This document shows positions 5,099 through 7,187 of a stretch of 7,187 bases of DNA, one piece after another; positions within the stretch are counted from its first letter, which is position 1, and each line of letters begins with the position of its first letter. The DNA comes from an uncultured Ktedonobacteraceae bacterium (GTDB lineage Bacteria > Chloroflexota > Ktedonobacteria > Ktedonobacterales > Ktedonobacteraceae): contig CATPCK010000489.1 of NCBI GenBank assembly GCA_955652655.1, positions 1 through 7,187 of the forward strand, read 5' to 3'. Made by a program: the position numbers and the translations under genes. A model generated the notes under the pieces. The model worked only from the letters and a program-made list of their open reading frames with translations, was not told the DNA's origin and searched no databases.

Positions 5099-5128
5099 AG
5101 TATACGGGATGTGTTTGCTTCTTGTCAA
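5099..5128 (-). promoter_or_regulatory. Near-consensus sigma70-type promoter
   Basis: TTGACA (5128-5123) is a perfect -35 box and TATACT (5104-5099) matches the -10 consensus in 5 of 6 positions, with an 18-base spacer. This is the best promoter in the window. It points at the small transcription unit ending at 4720 and lies about 190 bases downstream of the stop of the 118-aa gene, so the unit is probably transcribed independently and strongly. Confidence 0.75.
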
Positions 5129-5190
5129 GGTTTTTCGACTTCTTTACCAGTTTTTAACTATTCTTCTTTTCATTATGAAGTTTCACACCA

Positions 5191-5271
5191 TCATGCGGAA
5201 AGCGGACCATACAGCGAGGGCCGATCAATCGGCGGTGAGCGCGATAAATCGGCTCCTACGGTTGCCCGGAT
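5191..5271. repeat. 81-bp dispersed intergenic repeat, copy B
   Basis: Same element and orientation as 697-777, about 84% identical over 81 ungapped bases. The palindrome GCCGAT-CA-ATCGGC is at 5220-5233, followed by the degenerate GCGATAAATCGGC and CCTACGG. It occupies part of the 321-base gene-free gap 4996-5316, which otherwise holds the small unit's promoter and leader hairpins. No ORF is evident within it. Confidence 0.75.
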
Positions 5272-5316
5272 GATGTTGTGAAAACTCACAATGGGTTTCG
5301 CGGAAGGGCCAGGGTG

Positions 5317-5673
5317 TCAGGCGAATTTGTTCAATTCTTTTAGTTTGCCCTGCTGGATGGCGTGTGCCACTGAGATGTGACGCTTGATGGCTTCTTCGGG
5401 TGTATTACTGGTGGTCTCAAGAATTGTCAAACGAACAAGGGTGAGATAGTCGTTTTGCTGTGGATAAACATTGGTGATGTAGCCACGACCAAGGTGCGTA
5501 TCATCGGAGGTTGCTACGACAAAGCGTTTCCCGTTGGGGGCGATGACGGTGTGCCGAGCGAGGTCGAGTGCGTGTAAAAGTATAGGTAGGGCATTGGCTA
5601 TTTCAACGGCTTGTGTTCGCGAAGATGATGTGTTTATTGGTTGATCATTACTTGTTGTGTCATTTTTTGACAT
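5317..5673 (-). CDS. Conserved-looking hypothetical protein (118 aa)
   Basis: I do not recognise a family. A strong Shine-Dalgarno AGGAGG lies 9 bases upstream of the ATG at 5673, which makes the start secure. The first 20 residues are polar, Ser/Thr/Asn-rich and probably disordered. Next come a predicted helix AVEIANALPILLHALDLAR (22-40), a strand-rich core with VIAPNGKRFVVATSDDT (43-59) and GRGYITNVYPQQNDYLTLVRLTI (62-84), and a C-terminal helix TPEEAIKRHISVAHAIQQGK (91-110). No signal peptide or membrane span is seen, so it is probably a small soluble alpha/beta protein. It starts 133 bases after the transglutaminase stop, behind its own candidate promoter and a leader hairpin. No terminator is evident just after its stop. 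Confidence 0.85.
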   Translation of the reverse strand: MSKNDTTSNDQPINTSSSRTQAVEIANALPILLHALDLARHTVIAPNGKRFVVATSDDTHLGRGYITNVYPQQNDYLTLVRLTILETTSNTPEEAIKRHISVAHAIQQGKLKELNKFA

Positions 5674-5719
5674 GTTGTCTTTCCTCCTGGGCAGGGCAAT
5701 ATTATTTGCAACATAATGA

Positions 5720-5745
5720 ACCTGGCATCTTTAGTGATGCCAGGT
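5720..5745. terminator. Perfect 10-bp hairpin between transglutaminase and the 118-aa gene
   Basis: ACCTGGCATC (5720-5729) and GATGCCAGGT (5736-5745) are perfectly complementary with a 6-base loop. On the minus strand the following bases (TCATTATGTTG) are only moderately T-rich, so this is at best a weak intrinsic terminator for the transglutaminase operon. If the candidate promoter at 5797-5769 is used, the hairpin instead lies in the leader of the 118-aa gene, where it could be an attenuator or an RNA stability element. Confidence 0.5.
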
Positions 5746-5768
5746 CTAGTGTTAACTCTACCTTCACC

Positions 5769-5797
5769 AGTGTACGAGAGTAGAGCCGTTTCGTCAA
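5769..5797 (-). promoter_or_regulatory. Candidate promoter for the 118-aa gene
   Basis: TTGACG (5797-5792) and TACACT (5774-5769) are separated by 17 bases. They match the -35 box in 5 of 6 and the -10 box in 4 of 6 positions. It lies immediately after the transglutaminase stop codon and upstream of the 5720-5745 hairpin. Spacing is ideal but the -10 is imperfect. Confidence 0.45.
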
Positions 5798-5806
5798 ATG
5801 GGTTAG

Positions 5807-7187
5807 CTACAAGTCCTGTTCTAAAGCACGGCGAGCGCGTCTCCTGGTCCATAGCCGGCGCAGTGATTTCCAGGTACGGTTAGGGATGGACATCAAAACG
5901 CGTGGATGTTTGACGACGTATAAGAACAGGCGCGGCTGGAGGCGCTGCCACAAGCTGGGCAACTCTCGAATCTCCCCTGTATTGCGCGGATGCTCAGTGC
6001 TATCAGGGCTTGCCCATAGCTCACGAACGTAGATATCTTCAAAGCGCTGTAAGGTTGGGGCTTCGTCTAGAGCGGCTACAGTGATGGACTGGATGTACTC
6101 ATGCGGGGTTTGAGAATACTGCAATGGAATACCCGCCCAATTCGCCAGGAGGCATATACGTCCATAGATTTGAGCTGACACGCTGTAATTGCGGAAGAGG
6201 CGACGCCACCAGATGCTGAAAAGCAGCAGACTAAAGAGGATGAGTAAGACAACAGTGCCGAGCGCTATGCTTGCTCGTTGGCCCAGTTGAGCTTCAAATT
6301 GTCCCTGAGTTTGGGTTGAGGTTGAGCCACTGATATCGCCCGCCTCATTTTTGGGTGATTTGCGATTTTTTCCGATGTTCGGGTTTACGCCACCGGTCGG
6401 AACGATATTCGACGTTCCTGGAAGAAATTGATTGGGAGTCGGTCGTACAAATGGTGAGAAGCCAGCGGATGGCTCAAAATTGATCCAACCATAGCCTGCA
6501 AAGTATACCTGCGTCCAGCTATGAGCATCAGTGCCGTAAATGATATGCTGGTGAGTTTTTGAATCCAGTTGACCATTGGTATAGCCGACAGCCACACGAG
6601 CGGGAATACCCAATGTGCGAGCCATTACGGCCATTGCGGTGGAGAAGTAGTTACAGAATCCTTTGTTGCCGCTGCGGAAAAGAAACCACGAAACGCCTTC
6701 CTGACCGGCAGGCAGGCGTATATTCACATCGTAACTGTAGTTTGTACGCAGATACATCTCGAGCGCTATAACTTTGTCGTACATAGTTGGAGCGCCCGCG
6801 GTGATCCTTTGTGCCGTCAGCGCAATATTGGGATCAAGGTCTTTCGGTAATTGCAGGTTAGCAGCAAGTATTGAAGGGTTATAGTATGTCAAAGGATATT
6901 GACCATCAAAGCTATCCGAGAAGTGGGGAGATGCAGCGGGCATGGGGATAGAGCGCAATGATGTCACATCGGCAGATGAAACATACGAGGTGACGGTGTA
7001 GTGCTGTCCAGCTGAGAGTCTGCCATTCCTTGCCAGGATTGCCACCAGCGAGTCACTGTTCTTGCTACCGAGTACAGTGGAAGGTAAGTTGACCGAAGCG
7101 ATCTGCGAAGCTCCAAGAAGATAAGGATTTTGCTCACCTGGAGGATTTACGACATTGATTTGTTGGGCAACTGTATGCACTACTGTA
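5807..7187 (-). CDS. Transglutaminase-like membrane protein, TgpA type, partial (N-terminus off window)
   Basis: C-terminal 460 or so codons of a TgpA-like protein. The frame is open through 7187, and the GTG at 7180 is probably an internal valine (numbering below counts it as 1). Order seen: an extracytoplasmic region (1-130), a transglutaminase core with the cysteine motif GNKGFCNYFSTAMAVMAR (171-188, C176), RVAVGY (195-200), DAHSWTQVYFAGYGWINFEP (218-237, H220), a Pro/Gly/Ser/Asn-rich linker (about 241-300), one membrane span (about 304-325), then a cytoplasmic region with IYGRICLLANWAGIPLQYSQTPHEY (338-362) resembling the DUF4129 C-terminal domain, and a very basic tail. Family members carry several N-terminal membrane helices, which would lie to the right. 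The third catalytic position is Glu236 (FEP) rather than the Asp of classical triads. TgpA-type genes often follow MoxR-ATPase and DUF58 genes, which would be off-window here. Confidence 0.93.
   Translation of the reverse strand, partial: TVVHTVAQQINVVNPPGEQNPYLLGASQIASVNLPSTVLGSKNSDSLVAILARNGRLSAGQHYTVTSYVSSADVTSLRSIPMPAASPHFSDSFDGQYPLTYYNPSILAANLQLPKDLDPNIALTAQRITAGAPTMYDKVIALEMYLRTNYSYDVNIRLPAGQEGVSWFLFRSGNKGFCNYFSTAMAVMARTLGIPARVAVGYTNGQLDSKTHQHIIYGTDAHSWTQVYFAGYGWINFEPSAGFSPFVRPTPNQFLPGTSNIVPTGGVNPNIGKNRKSPKNEAGDISGSTSTQTQGQFEAQLGQRASIALGTVVLLILFSLLLFSIWWRRLFRNYSVSAQIYGRICLLANWAGIPLQYSQTPHEYIQSITVAALDEAPTLQRFEDIYVRELWASPDSTEHPRNTGEIRELPSLWQRLQPRLFLYVVKHPRVLMSIPNRTWKSLRRLWTRRRARRALEQDL

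Noticed and set aside
5634..5852. Minus-strand 72-codon frame between the transglutaminase and the 118-aa gene
   Set aside because: It overlaps both neighbours in another frame, runs through the perfect hairpin at 5720-5745, and has no ribosome binding site as good as that of the 118-aa gene.

Overview
The window is bacterial, of mid GC content, and every gene I can support lies on the minus strand. The gene mix (several GNAT acetyltransferases, an ABC-2 type exporter, a TgpA-type membrane transglutaminase), the purine-rich Shine-Dalgarno sequences and the dispersed palindromic intergenic repeats ending in CCTAC would suit a large-genome soil bacterium such as a Ktedonobacteria-type Chloroflexota. 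That placement is inference from style, not from a marker gene.

Layout, in minus-strand transcription order from the right edge. First is the C-terminal part of a membrane-anchored transglutaminase (5807 to the window edge). A short gap follows, with a candidate promoter and a perfect hairpin, then a 118-aa protein of unknown function (5317-5673). Next comes a copy of an 81-bp dispersed repeat (5191-5271). After it lies a compact, apparently self-contained transcription unit (about 5128 to 4720): a near-consensus promoter, a hairpin at the predicted RNA 5' end, further predicted helices, a 68-codon ORF with a good ribosome binding site, and a strong intrinsic terminator. It could be a small protein gene, a structured non-coding RNA, or both, and it is the most interesting object here.

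Beyond that terminator, a leader with a 35-bp imperfect dyad precedes a two-gene ABC exporter: ATPase (3535-4488) and six-helix ABC-2 permease (2664-3494). Two paralogous GNAT genes follow: a full-length tandem two-domain enzyme (1596-2591) and a shorter relative (825-1502) that has lost most of its second domain but keeps the shared C-terminal tail. After a 279-bp gap with a long inverted repeat and the second 81-bp repeat comes a RimJ/RimL-like acetyltransferase (545 down to the window edge), which starts with TTG and runs off the left edge.

The ATPase and permease almost certainly form one exporter. The GNAT genes may be partly co-transcribed with it, since no clear terminator separates them, but the substrates of the exporter and of the three acetyltransferases cannot be read from sequence. 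No tRNA, rRNA, CRISPR array, transposase or phage gene was seen.
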